Notes: generated by a model not told the origin, from the letters alone. 15,685 nucleotides of DNA from Chloroflexota bacterium (GCA_017860675.1 JAGDMV010000076.1:1-15685); one strand, 5' to 3'. Positions 6,128-15,584 are shown, numbered from the stretch's first letter. Made by a program: numbers and translations.

Positions 6128-6895
6128 ATGCTTGTACGCACCGCCGTCTTACCTGCCGCGGGGTGGGGCACTCGATTCCTTCCTGCCACCAAGGCGCAGC
6201 CGAAGGAGATGCTGCCGCTCGTCGACAAGCCGCATCTCCTCGAAGCGAAGGGCGACTTCGAGATGCTCCGCCGCGTGCGACGCATCAGCACGCTGGCCCA
6301 GATCAGCTATGTGCGGCAGAAGGAGCAGCTCGGCCTCGGCCACGCTGTGCTGATGGCGAAGGAGCTCGTCGGGCAGGAGCCGTTCGCCGTCATCCTCTCC
6401 GACGACGTCGTGGTCGCAGATCGACCGGCGATCGGCCAGATCATCGAAGCCTACGAACAGACCCAGGCCTCGGTTGTGGCGGTGATGGAGATCGACCGCG
6501 CGGAGACGGATCGCTACGGGATCATCGACCCGGTGACACCCCAGAACGCGGGAGCCGACAAGCGCCTCCTCAAGCTGCAGGGCCTGGTCGAGAAGCCCCA
6601 ACCGGAGCACGCGCCGTCGAATCTGGCCATCATCGGGCGCTACGTGCTCACGCCGGGGATCTTCGACATGCTCGAGCAGACGCCCCGGGGGGCGGTGGCC
6701 GAGATCCAGCTCACGGACGCGATCCAGCGCCTGATGGAGGAGCAAGACGTGTACGGCTATGCCCTCGAGGGCGTGCGCTACGACGCGGGCACGACCATGG
6801 GATGGCTCCAGGCCTCCATCGAGCTCGCGCTCCTTCGGCCGGATGTCGGGCCCGGGCTGCGGCGCTACCTAGCGGATCTCGGCACCCAGGGCTGA
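6128..6895 (+). CDS. galU: UTP-glucose-1-phosphate uridylyltransferase, internally shortened
   Basis: Makes UDP-glucose from UTP and glucose 1-phosphate. The N-terminus carries the nucleotide-binding loop AVLPAAGWGTRFLPATKAQPKEMLPLVDKP split over residues 6-35 (GxGTR at 12-16, Lys26). Then follow VRQKEQLGLGHAV (62-74), the Mg-binding ILSDD (89-93), LVEKP with Lys156, EIQLTDAIQ and YDAG (Asp219). The protein is 255 residues, while relatives are about 285-300. After DKP (33-35) it jumps directly to LLEAKGD (37-43), omitting about 40 residues that normally form IQYVVEEA...GIDxIIxVT...IExHFD. The loss is in frame. The usual GDKLG after YDxG reads GTTMG here. ATG 6128 is preferred over GTG 6116; a short GAGG precedes it by 3 nt. 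Convergent with the glucan synthase that uses UDP-glucose. Family certain, activity doubtful. Confidence 0.88.
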   Translation: MLVRTAVLPAAGWGTRFLPATKAQPKEMLPLVDKPHLLEAKGDFEMLRRVRRISTLAQISYVRQKEQLGLGHAVLMAKELVGQEPFAVILSDDVVVADRPAIGQIIEAYEQTQASVVAVMEIDRAETDRYGIIDPVTPQNAGADKRLLKLQGLVEKPQPEHAPSNLAIIGRYVLTPGIFDMLEQTPRGAVAEIQLTDAIQRLMEEQDVYGYALEGVRYDAGTTMGWLQASIELALLRPDVGPGLRRYLADLGTQG

Positions 6896-6963
6896 CGAAC
6901 GCTTCGCGGCGGCAGGAACTGCGGAGATACCACCTTGTCGTCGGGCCGCCGAGCGGACTCGTG

Positions 6964-7197
6964 TCAGGTCTGGCCGAGGACGACGCGGACGCCGTGCGTG
7001 ACGCCGTCGTCGGCGAGGGGGATGGCGGCGGCGGCGCCCGGCAGTGCCTGTCCATCGAGCTCCGCCGATGCCACGCCTCGACTCACCCCCTGCGGATTCT
7101 CTACGACGATCTCGTACCGAGCGGAGTGGTAGCGGAAGTCGATTTCGTAGCGCGGCCAGGCGCGGGGGATGCACGGATCGAGCAGGAGCGTCGTTCC
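6964..7197 (-). pseudogene. Detached, frameshifted C-terminal tail of the cyclic glucan synthase
   Basis: In a frame different from the main synthase frame, 77 residues run from about 7197 to a TGA at 6966-6964. They begin GTTLLLDPCIPRAWPRYEIDF and continue with ARYEIVVENPQGVSRGVAS and a closing DGVTHGVRVVLGQT. This is exactly what closes GH94-type cyclic glucan synthases: the LDPCIP turn and the final beta-sandwich strands with ENP.GVSRG and VELDG. It lacks its own start codon or ribosome binding site, so it would not be translated unless the upstream frame is restored. The overlap with the main frame (7101-7197) is therefore a consequence of the lesion. Confidence 0.85.
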
Positions 7198-10100
7198 GCG
7201 GAGACGTGCGGCGGCTCCGTGTAGATGTCGGCCGCCATGACGTACGGCTCCACCTTGTAGCGATGGACCCCGGCCCGGGTGCTGGCGTGGTTGATGGGGT
7301 TCAGGATGGAGAACAGCTCACCGGCCTTGTCGCCGTCGCCGAGCTCCGCGAAGGCGATCACGGCCCAGATGGCGCCATGGGTGTACTGGCCGCCGTTCTC
7401 CCGGATGCCAGGGAGATACCCCTTGACATAGCCCGGGTCGACGTCGGAGTGGTCGAACGGCGGGGTGAAGAGCAGGACGAGCCCGTCACCGCGCCGGACG
7501 AGGTACTCCTCCACAGAAGCCATCGCCCGCTCCGCGTGGGGAGGGTTGGCGGCTCCCGAGAGGACGCTCCAGGACTGGACGATCGAGTCGATCCGACATT
7601 CGGCGTTCCGGGCGGAGCCAAGCGGGGTGCCGTCGTCGAAGAAGGCTCGGCGGTACCAGTCGCCGTCCCAGCCGTGGCGCTCGAGCGCCCGCCGGAGCGA
7701 CTTCATGTGGGCTCGCCAGCGCTCCGCGCGGGAACGCTCACCCCGGGCCTCCGCGATCGGCGCGAAGGCGGCCAGGACGATGTGCAGGAACCAGCCCACC
7801 CAGACGCTCTCGCCCCGTCCCTCGTGACCGACGAGGTTCAGGCCGTCGTTCCAGTCGCCTGATCCGATGAGCGGCAGTCCGTGCGCGCCGACCTCGAGGC
7901 TCCGGTCGATGGCCGCCGCGCAGTGGGCGTACAGGGAATCCGTCTGCGATGATCGCTCCGGCTGGAAGTAGGCGTCGGCCTCGTCCGGCCGCAGGACCGG
8001 CCCTGCGAGATACGGGATGTCCTCGTCGAGAACGGCGGTGTCGCCCGTGACCGCGAGGTAGCGATCGACGGCGTACGGCAACCACAGGCGATCGTCCGAG
8101 ATCCGCGTCCGGACACCCCGACCCGACGGCGGATGCCACCAGTGCTGGACGTCTCCCTCGACGAACTGGCGTGCCGCCGCCCGGATTAGATGTTCCCGGG
8201 CGAGCTGGCGCTCCGACGTCACGAGAGCGATGACATCCTGGAGCTGGTCGCGGAACCCGTAGGCGCCGCCGGCCTGATAGAACGCCGTCCTCGCCCACAG
8301 CCGGCACGCGAGCGTCTGGTAGATGAGCCAGCGGTTGAGCATGATGTCCATCGAGCGGTCGGGGGTCCGCACCTGGACGATGCCCTGGGCATCGTCCCAG
8401 TAGCCCGCCACGCGCTGCAGCATCCCCTCGTGGTCGGCGGTCCGCGCGCGCAGGATGAGGTCGGCCGCGGCCGGGGCATTGTCCGCCTCGCCGAGCAGCA
8501 CGAGGACCTCGGTCCGGGCGCCGTCGGCGAGCTCGAAGCTGGTCTGCAGCGCGGCGCATGGGTCCAGGCCGGCGCCGCTGGCGCCTCGCAGCCGATATCC
8601 GCGGTCCAGGCCGGCGGGCCGGTCCGGGGCGCCGTTGCGGCCGAGGAACTCGGTCCGGTCCGCGGTCCACGTCGTCTGCCGTCCGCCCAGGTCGAGGAAC
8701 GCGACCCGGCCGGCGAACTCCGTGTTCCACGGGTTGCGCACGAGGATCGCCTGAGTTGCTGGCTCCTGCGCCGTGACGATCCGGGGGGCGCTGGCTCCGC
8801 GCGAGGTGCCGAGGGCCCATTCCGCGAAGGCGGTCACGGAGAGGCGCCTGTGGCGCCCGGACCGGTTCTTCACGGTCAGCACCGAGAGCTTCACGGCCTC
8901 GTCGAGCGGGACGAACTGGACGAGGCCGAGTTCGATCCCGTCGTGCTGGTGCTCGAACCGACTGTATCCGGCACCGTGCCGGGCGACGTATGTCGAGTCG
9001 TCGAGGCGGATCGGCTGGGCCGTCGGACCCCACAGGTCACCGCTGTCGTCGTCCCGGACGTAGATCGCCTCGCTCACGGGGTCGCTGACCGGGTCGTTGG
9101 ACCACGTGGTGAGCTGGTTCTCGCGGCTATTCCCAGACCACGTGTAGCCCGACCCGGACTCAGAGACCTGGAACCCGAACGACGCGTTGGCGATCACGTT
9201 CGACCAGGGCGCCGGGGTGGCCTGCTCGGGGCCGAGGATGGTGACGTACTCGCGCCCGCCGTCGGCGAAGCCACCGAGACCGTTGAAGAACTCCAGCTCC
9301 GGACGCCGAGGGGCCGGGTCGCTCCCGGTTGGCGTCGAGGCGGCCGGTCCCGCTGGGAGCGGCTCCCTCTCGGGCCGCTCGAGGCGGATGACCTGGTCGG
9401 CCAGGCTGCCCCGACGGCTCAGCAGGACGGCCCGGGCAGTGGCCTGGAGGAGGGTGCGGTCCTCGGCGGAGAGCCGGTCGCCGCGCAGGATATAGACCCT
9501 TCCGTGACCCTGCTGGCCCTCATGGGCCAGGGTCGACCGGCTCGTCCGTACGAGGCTCTCCAGCGAATCGTTCAGATCCTGGGCGTACGTGGCGCCGTGC
9601 TCGTTGAGGATCACGAGGTCGACGTCGAGGAGCTTCAGCCGCCAGTACTCATGGGCGCGGAGCAGCTGCCGGACGAGGTCAAGGTCCTCAGCTTCGTCGA
9701 TCCGCACCATGACGATGGGCAGGTCACCCGAGATGCCGTAAGGCCACAGGCCGGGGGCTCCCCGGTCGTTCCGCGCGAGCAGGCCCGGCGACGGCCGCAG
9801 CGACCGGTCTGAATAGAGGATCCGGTTGGCTAGGCGCTGGAAGAGGTGGGCTTCGTCGGCCTCGATCCCCAGGTGATGGAGCTGGACCTGGGCCTGGGTC
9901 CATGCCAGGGTCGACGCGCGTTCGAAGGTGCCCGACTCACGGTACTTGTCGGCCAGGTCCACGACGTCCTCGCGTGATCCGGCGACGACCGTGGAGAAGA
10001 CCACGTGGACAGTCGCGCCGACGGCGAGCCTAACCCGGCGACGCAGACTGAAGATCGGATCGAGCACCGCGCCGACCGTGTCCGAGAGCGGCCGCCCATC

Positions 10101-13100
10101 GATGACCGAGACGGGCGAGCGGACCGAGCGGCCCCGGCCGAGGAAGCGAGCCCGGTCCGTCTCGTACTGGACGACACCGCCCATCTCCTCCTCGACCGCT
10201 GCGACATGTGCGGCCCAGACCCGTGGCTCATCCCTGGACCTCGGGCGGCGGGTCGCCAGGAGGGCGCCGATCTCGGGGACGAACTCGGTCTCCACGAACA
10301 GGTTCTGGAACGCCGGGTGCGCCACGTCGGCCGCCTGCGGCGCGAGGACGATCTCCGCGTACGACGTCACCTCGATCTCGCGTCCGCGGGAGCCGAGATT
10401 CGTCAGCGTCACGCGGCGGATCTCCGCGTCGTGCTCCGTGGATACGACGACGGTCAGGCCGGTGGCGATCGAACCGTCGCGACGGGAGAACTCGGCGCGA
10501 TCCTCCGAGTACTCGACCTCGTAGCTGTCCGCCTCGACGCCGCTCGGCTGGTGACCCGCCGACCACACCGCGCCCGTGTGCATGTCGCGGAGGAAGAGGT
10601 AGCTGCCCCACGAGTCCCGAGTGGCGTCCTCGCGCCAGCGTGTCACGGCGAGGTCGCCCCAGCGGCTGTAGCCGGATCCCGCCGCCGTCACCATAACCGC
10701 GTACCGCCCGTTCGACAGCAGGTGCGTCCGCGGCGTCACGTCGTGGGGCGAGGTGAACCGCCGGGGGACCGGCGGCACCAGCTCGCGCACGTCCGCGGCG
10801 CTCTTCACCTCCTCGGCACGGGGCCGGGCCACGAGCATGTCGCGCGGCATCCGCTCCTGGAGCAGCAGCTCCGTGGCCTCGACGATCGGGTCGGCATGGA
10901 AGCGCCCGACCATCGCCTGGTCGTTGAGGACGTTCCCGAGGGCCACGAGCGCCATCCCTTGGTGGTGGGCCATGCAGGCCTTCACGACCGCCACCGACGC
11001 CCCTTCGGGGAGGCGTCGCGCCGTGTAGTCGAGGGCCTCCCAGAAGCCATACCGCCCGCCCGCGCCGGCATCGCTCAACCGCAAGAAGTTGCGGACCGCC
11101 GCCCCCGGCTGGATCATCGCTGCGAGGGCAGTCGCATACGGGGCCACGACGACGTCCTCGCTCAGGCCCCGCTTCAGGCCCAGGCCGGGCACGCCGAAGC
11201 TCGAGTACTGGTACGTCTGCTCGAGGTCACGCGCGTTGAATGCCGATTCGGAGATACCCCACGGCACACCGAGCTCCGCCGCGTAGCTCATCTGCCGGGC
11301 CACGACCAGTCGGTAGGTGTGGTCAAGGAGACTGAGCGCCGGAGCGCGCATCACGAGGGCGGGCATCAGGTACTCGAACATGGACCCGGACCACGAGATG
11401 AGGGCCGAGCCACGACCGACGGGCGTGAGCGCACGTCCGAGGCGGAACCAGTGGTCGGGGGCGATGTCGCCCTTGGCGATCGCGAGGAAACTCGCGAGGC
11501 GGGCCTCGGAGGCGAGCAGGTCGTAGTAGCTCGTGTCCAGCGCGCCATCCCGGACCCGGAAGCCAATCGAGAAGAGCTTGCGGGTCGGGTCGAACAGGAA
11601 GCCGAAGTCCATCTCCCGGAAGAGCTGCTGCGCCTGGTCGGCGATCGACTGGAGCCGGCGGACCAGCATCGCCGCCGCCGGCGACCCGCCGCCATCCGGG
11701 CCGGCCGGGGGATCGGACAGCTCGGCGATCGTCGGGAAGGAAGTCCCCCGGGGAGCGGGCTGGAGCAGCGCGAGGTCTCGAACATGGCTGCTCACGGCCA
11801 GCCGAGCCGCCTCGGCCCAGCTCGCCAGGTCGCTCTCCGCTCCATCGCCACGCTCGGCCGTGAGGGCCGCGGCAACGTCCGACAGTGTCCCGGCCTGCGC
11901 CGAGAGCTCGCCCAGGCGACCAGCCCAGGCTGCGGGATCCTCCGGCACGTCGCCGCCGACGGCCGCGGGGATCTCGAGAGCCTCGTCGAGCTGGCGGCGC
12001 GTGAGCATCTGGGTTCGCCGGTCATCGGCGATTGAGCCGGCGGCGCGACGGGTCAACCCGATCGCGTCACCGATGCCGGCGAGGGCGGCGGCGACCGGCA
12101 GCGGCTGGTCGATCATCTGGCGGCAGGCGTTGGACAGCACGAGCAGGTGGCCGGCGAGGTTGCCGCTGTCGACCGACGACACGTAGGCCGGTTCGAGCTG
12201 GTGCAGGTCGCGCGTGTCGTACCAGTTGTACAGATGGCCGCGGAATCGTTCGAGGCTGCCGACCGTCGCGAGCGTCGCCTCCAGGCGCTCGACCATCTCG
12301 AGCGTCCCGATCCAACCGAGGTCCCGCGCCGTCACGGTGGCCAGGAGGTACAACCCGATGTTCGTCGGCGAGGTCCGATGAGCGATGACCGGCCCCGGGT
12401 CGTCCTGATAGTTGTCGGGCGGCAGGCCGTGGTCCTCCGGACCGACGAAGGTCTCGAAGAATCGCCAGGTCCGGCGGGCGGTCTGGCGGAGTGTCCGGAC
12501 ATCGGTCGCCGACAGCTGCTCCGTGGCCGATCGTTCGGGGAGCTGGCTGATCCGTCGGGCGACGACGGGCGAAAGCAGCCACAGGACGACGAATGGTGCC
12601 GCGATCCAGGCCGCGCCCGGCTTCACGGCCAGCACGAGAGCCCCGAGGACGGCCGCGATCGCGACGCCGCCCGCCATCTGCCGATAGAACGCCGCGAGGT
12701 CGAGGTCGCCGCTGGCTTTGGCCTGCGCGGCGGTCACCCACTCGAGGAGGTTCCTCCGGGTGACGTACAGTCGCCCGAGGGTTCGCAGGATCGCGTCGAC
12801 CATCAGCCATGCCTGGTAGGCGAGGAAGGTGAGGCCGAGGCCCACGTGGGCCGCGGCGAGGGCGAGGTCCGCACCGAGAGCTCGGAGGTGGCTGCGCTTG
12901 GAGATCCCCCGCCGTCGCGGCAGCACTCCAGCCAGGACGGGCAGCGCCTCCGGGACGATCACCGTCGCCAGCACGAACGCGGTCCACAGGGCCGCCGAGA
13001 CCGACGGGAACGCCCAGGCGGCGACGAGGGTGGCCAGGGTGATCGGAGCCGACATCGTCCGGCGCAGGTTGTCGACCATCTTCCAGCGGCCGATGCCTGG

Positions 13101-15560
13101 GATAGCGAGGCGATCCCGCCCGCCCGTCGCGTCACGGGCCCGGCCCAGGACCCAGGGCAGGAGCTGCCAGTCGCCGCGGGCCCAGCGGTGCTGGCGGGCC
13201 GCCGAGACCAGGAAGTTCGAAGGGAACTCGTCGAAGAGCTCGACATCGGTCACCAGCCCGGCCCGGGCGAAGATACCCTCGAACAGGTCATGGCTCAGGA
13301 GCGCGTTCTCCGGTACGCGGTCTGCCATCGCCAGGTCGAACGCATCGAGGTCGTAGATGCCCTTGCCAGTGAAGCTCCCCTCGTGGAACAGATCCTGGTA
13401 GACGTCGGAGACCGCCGATGCATACGGGTCGACGCCGGCCGGTCCGGAGAAGGTCCGCTGGAAGATCGAGGCTTCGTGCGCGGCCGGGAGCGTCGAGGTG
13501 ATCCGTGGCTGGAGCACGCCGTAGCCCTGCGTCACCCGGCCGGACCGCCGATCGAACGTCGGCTGGTTGAGGGGATGGGCGATGGTCCCTACAAGACGCC
13601 CCACCGCGCCCCGGGGCAACCGCGTGTCCGCGTCGAGCGTGACCACGTAGCGCACGTCCTTCGGCGGCGTCGAGGAAGGTCGCCCGGTCGCCAGGATGCT
13701 GGTCGTCACCGAGCCGCGCAGGAAGGCATTCAGCTCGTGGAGCTTCCCGCGCTTGCGCTCCCAGCCCATCCAGCAACCCTCGGCCTCGTTCCAGGCTCGC
13801 GTCCGGTGGAAGAGCAGGAACCGGGCGCCTCCCCCGGGTGCCTCGCCGTGGCGCTCGTTGAGCCGGTCGATGGCCGCCGCCGCAGCCGAGAGGAGCTCGT
13901 CGTCGCCGGGGACCTGCTCTGTGGGGGCGTCGAGCCAGTCCGACAGGAGCGCGAATCGAAGGTCGCCCTCGCGGTTCCCGAGGTAGTGGACCTCCAGGCC
14001 GCTGACCTGCGCCTCGACATCCGCCTCGCCGCTGAGGAGCATCGGCACGACGACGAGCGTCCGCAGGTGCGACGGTACGCCGTCATCGAGGTCGAGCCGG
14101 GGCAGCGATCTCGGGCCCAGCACGGTGGTGACCGCTCGGCTGACAAGCGCCATGGCGAGATCGGAGGCCGGGACGAGCGCGAGGATCGCGATGACCAGGA
14201 TGCCGACACCCGGGGCACCGCCACCCCGCGACAGCAACAGCGGGATGGCGAGAATGAATGCGGTGACCAGCGCGAGCGTCCCGAGGTAGCCACCCGTCGC
14301 GGTCCGGACGTATGCGCGCCGCAAGCGCCCTGACCACGGCACCCGAACGTGGAGGGCGCGCTCGAACGCCGGGCGTCCGTCGGAAATCAGGTAGTAGCCG
14401 GGATCCCGGAGCCGGGAGGTCGTCGACGGGTCGCCGTCGTCATCCAAGGGCGCGGCGTCCGCCATCGCCACGGCCTCCCGGGCGACCCCGATCTCGGTCT
14501 TGCCGGACCCTCGTGCCAGCACCTCGACGGCGTGCCGGTAACGATCCCGAGTCGCGAAGTCCATCTCCGCGAACGGACCTCGTTCACCGAGGGCCTCGTC
14601 GACCAGGCTGACGCTTTCGACGAAGCGGGCCCAGTCGAACCACGAGATGAACCGCATGCTCGTGATGACGTTCCGGACCGTCACGTTCATGGTCGCCTGG
14701 CGCTGGTGCTCGAGGCGGACCGTCTCCTCGGCGGTCGTCCCCTCGGCCGCGAGGCGCTCCTCCAGCCAGCGGAGAGCGGGGGTGACCGCGGGGTCCTGAT
14801 CGCGCAGACGCTGAAAGAGCTGGACGCGGGCTGCCGTCGGGAGCGAGGTACGGGTGAGCCGGTGCAGCGATGTGGCTGCGTCCTCCCTGCTGCCATCACC
14901 GAGTCCGAGCAGGCCGTCAGCGAGCTCGTCCGCCTCCTGCCGCGCCGCCCGGCTGCGCACGATCTGCTCCGCGAGACGGCGGAGGTTCTCGACCAGGAGG
15001 ATCCGGAGGCTGATCGCGATCGCCCAGAGCTCGCCGAGCGTCAGCGGCTCCACCGCCTGGTAGGCGCGCACCATGCGCCGCAGGCTGTCCGGGTCGAAGC
15101 GACTGTCCGTGTGCGCGATGTAGGCCCAGGCGAGCCCCATGACCCGCGGGTACCCCGCGAGGTGGCCCTCGGCGAGCTTAGGGAGCTCCCGGTAGTAGTC
15201 GGGGGGGAGATCGTCGCGGATCTCGCGGAGCTGCTCGTCGACGATGGGGAAGTTGTCGACGAGCCACTCTGCGGCCGGCGTGATCGACCGTTCGTCCTTG
15301 ATCGCCCGGGCCAGGACGCGGTACGACTCCAGCAGGACGCGGCCGTTCTCCGCGATGCGCGGCTGGACGGCGTGTCCTCGGCGGGGCTCGCTGGTGATCG
15401 ACTGGGCGGCGGCGAGCGACTCGGCGTGTTGTTCGAGGCGCTCGACGCTGAAGAGCTCGGCGAGGATCGGTTCCTCGGCCTCAGCCTGCGGGAAGACCGG
15501 CCTGCGGACGTCGAGCGGCCGGTCTCGGAGCGGTTGGATGATCTCACCTGCCACGCTCAC
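7101..15560 (-). CDS. ndvB: Cyclic beta-1,2-glucan synthase (NdvB/Cgs/ChvB family), C-terminus frameshifted
   Basis: A 2819-residue inner-membrane enzyme polymerising glucose from UDP-glucose into beta-1,2-glucan and cyclising it. A soluble N-terminal region (1 to about 420) is followed by two membrane helices (about 425-475). Next come the GT84 glycosyltransferase with DAD (Asp643, Asp645), GSFTGKGIYD and RQHRW (789-793), about five more helices (820-1005), and a glucoamylase-like/GH189 domain (about 1028-1577; GHLYNWYDT, WSGSMFEY 1390-1397, GISESAFN with Glu1438). Two GH94 N-terminal sandwich repeats (about 1597-1900 and 2087-2340) precede the GH94 barrel with RDQLQD (2437-2442) and GSGDWNDG (Asp2569, catalytic-acid position). 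After IYTEPPHV (7203) the frame is wrong for its last 34 residues. The expected GRGGWTWYTGSAGW segment is absent and the true tail lies at 6964-7197. GTG 15560 is the first possible start; an in-frame stop lies at 15608-15606. GT84 and cyclisation domains look intact. Confidence 0.93.
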   Translation of the reverse strand: MSVAGEIIQPLRDRPLDVRRPVFPQAEAEEPILAELFSVERLEQHAESLAAAQSITSEPRRGHAVQPRIAENGRVLLESYRVLARAIKDERSITPAAEWLVDNFPIVDEQLREIRDDLPPDYYRELPKLAEGHLAGYPRVMGLAWAYIAHTDSRFDPDSLRRMVRAYQAVEPLTLGELWAIAISLRILLVENLRRLAEQIVRSRAARQEADELADGLLGLGDGSREDAATSLHRLTRTSLPTAARVQLFQRLRDQDPAVTPALRWLEERLAAEGTTAEETVRLEHQRQATMNVTVRNVITSMRFISWFDWARFVESVSLVDEALGERGPFAEMDFATRDRYRHAVEVLARGSGKTEIGVAREAVAMADAAPLDDDGDPSTTSRLRDPGYYLISDGRPAFERALHVRVPWSGRLRRAYVRTATGGYLGTLALVTAFILAIPLLLSRGGGAPGVGILVIAILALVPASDLAMALVSRAVTTVLGPRSLPRLDLDDGVPSHLRTLVVVPMLLSGEADVEAQVSGLEVHYLGNREGDLRFALLSDWLDAPTEQVPGDDELLSAAAAAIDRLNERHGEAPGGGARFLLFHRTRAWNEAEGCWMGWERKRGKLHELNAFLRGSVTTSILATGRPSSTPPKDVRYVVTLDADTRLPRGAVGRLVGTIAHPLNQPTFDRRSGRVTQGYGVLQPRITSTLPAAHEASIFQRTFSGPAGVDPYASAVSDVYQDLFHEGSFTGKGIYDLDAFDLAMADRVPENALLSHDLFEGIFARAGLVTDVELFDEFPSNFLVSAARQHRWARGDWQLLPWVLGRARDATGGRDRLAIPGIGRWKMVDNLRRTMSAPITLATLVAAWAFPSVSAALWTAFVLATVIVPEALPVLAGVLPRRRGISKRSHLRALGADLALAAAHVGLGLTFLAYQAWLMVDAILRTLGRLYVTRRNLLEWVTAAQAKASGDLDLAAFYRQMAGGVAIAAVLGALVLAVKPGAAWIAAPFVVLWLLSPVVARRISQLPERSATEQLSATDVRTLRQTARRTWRFFETFVGPEDHGLPPDNYQDDPGPVIAHRTSPTNIGLYLLATVTARDLGWIGTLEMVERLEATLATVGSLERFRGHLYNWYDTRDLHQLEPAYVSSVDSGNLAGHLLVLSNACRQMIDQPLPVAAALAGIGDAIGLTRRAAGSIADDRRTQMLTRRQLDEALEIPAAVGGDVPEDPAAWAGRLGELSAQAGTLSDVAAALTAERGDGAESDLASWAEAARLAVSSHVRDLALLQPAPRGTSFPTIAELSDPPAGPDGGGSPAAAMLVRRLQSIADQAQQLFREMDFGFLFDPTRKLFSIGFRVRDGALDTSYYDLLASEARLASFLAIAKGDIAPDHWFRLGRALTPVGRGSALISWSGSMFEYLMPALVMRAPALSLLDHTYRLVVARQMSYAAELGVPWGISESAFNARDLEQTYQYSSFGVPGLGLKRGLSEDVVVAPYATALAAMIQPGAAVRNFLRLSDAGAGGRYGFWEALDYTARRLPEGASVAVVKACMAHHQGMALVALGNVLNDQAMVGRFHADPIVEATELLLQERMPRDMLVARPRAEEVKSAADVRELVPPVPRRFTSPHDVTPRTHLLSNGRYAVMVTAAGSGYSRWGDLAVTRWREDATRDSWGSYLFLRDMHTGAVWSAGHQPSGVEADSYEVEYSEDRAEFSRRDGSIATGLTVVVSTEHDAEIRRVTLTNLGSRGREIEVTSYAEIVLAPQAADVAHPAFQNLFVETEFVPEIGALLATRRPRSRDEPRVWAAHVAAVEEEMGGVVQYETDRARFLGRGRSVRSPVSVIDGRPLSDTVGAVLDPIFSLRRRVRLAVGATVHVVFSTVVAGSREDVVDLADKYRESGTFERASTLAWTQAQVQLHHLGIEADEAHLFQRLANRILYSDRSLRPSPGLLARNDRGAPGLWPYGISGDLPIVMVRIDEAEDLDLVRQLLRAHEYWRLKLLDVDLVILNEHGATYAQDLNDSLESLVRTSRSTLAHEGQQGHGRVYILRGDRLSAEDRTLLQATARAVLLSRRGSLADQVIRLERPEREPLPAGPAASTPTGSDPAPRRPELEFFNGLGGFADGGREYVTILGPEQATPAPWSNVIANASFGFQVSESGSGYTWSGNSRENQLTTWSNDPVSDPVSEAIYVRDDDSGDLWGPTAQPIRLDDSTYVARHGAGYSRFEHQHDGIELGLVQFVPLDEAVKLSVLTVKNRSGRHRRLSVTAFAEWALGTSRGASAPRIVTAQEPATQAILVRNPWNTEFAGRVAFLDLGGRQTTWTADRTEFLGRNGAPDRPAGLDRGYRLRGASGAGLDPCAALQTSFELADGARTEVLVLLGEADNAPAAADLILRARTADHEGMLQRVAGYWDDAQGIVQVRTPDRSMDIMLNRWLIYQTLACRLWARTAFYQAGGAYGFRDQLQDVIALVTSERQLAREHLIRAAARQFVEGDVQHWWHPPSGRGVRTRISDDRLWLPYAVDRYLAVTGDTAVLDEDIPYLAGPVLRPDEADAYFQPERSSQTDSLYAHCAAAIDRSLEVGAHGLPLIGSGDWNDGLNLVGHEGRGESVWVGWFLHIVLAAFAPIAEARGERSRAERWRAHMKSLRRALERHGWDGDWYRRAFFDDGTPLGSARNAECRIDSIVQSWSVLSGAANPPHAERAMASVEEYLVRRGDGLVLLFTPPFDHSDVDPGYVKGYLPGIRENGGQYTHGAIWAVIAFAELGDGDKAGELFSILNPINHASTRAGVHRYKVEPYVMAADIYTEPPHVSAERRSCSIRASPAPGRATKSTSATTPLGTRSS

Positions 15561-15561
15561 G

Positions 15562-15584
15562 GGGCAGCTGGGACCCAGCTGCCC
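15562..15584. promoter_or_regulatory. Perfect 11-bp inverted repeat against the glucan synthase start codon
   Basis: Arms GGGCAGCTGGG (15562-15572) and CCCAGCTGCCC (15574-15584) are perfect around a single central base. The palindrome ends one base from the GTG at 15560. In DNA it would suit a dimeric repressor; in RNA it would fold as a strong GC hairpin. The only Shine-Dalgarno-like sequence (GGAGG, 15598-15594) lies on the far side, about 33 nt from the GTG, so the hairpin sits between the ribosome site and the start. Confidence 0.6.

Noticed and set aside
6896..6963. Possible terminator between galU and the synthase (short stems such as CGAA/TTCG and GCAG/CTGC)
   Set aside because: Stems of only four base pairs and no T-run; not enough to call.
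8190..14333. Long plus-strand open frames of 540, 676 and 728 codons opposite the glucan synthase
   Set aside because: High GC makes stop codons rare. The products are Arg/Gly/Asp-rich without motifs, while the minus strand is a clear, continuous multi-domain enzyme.
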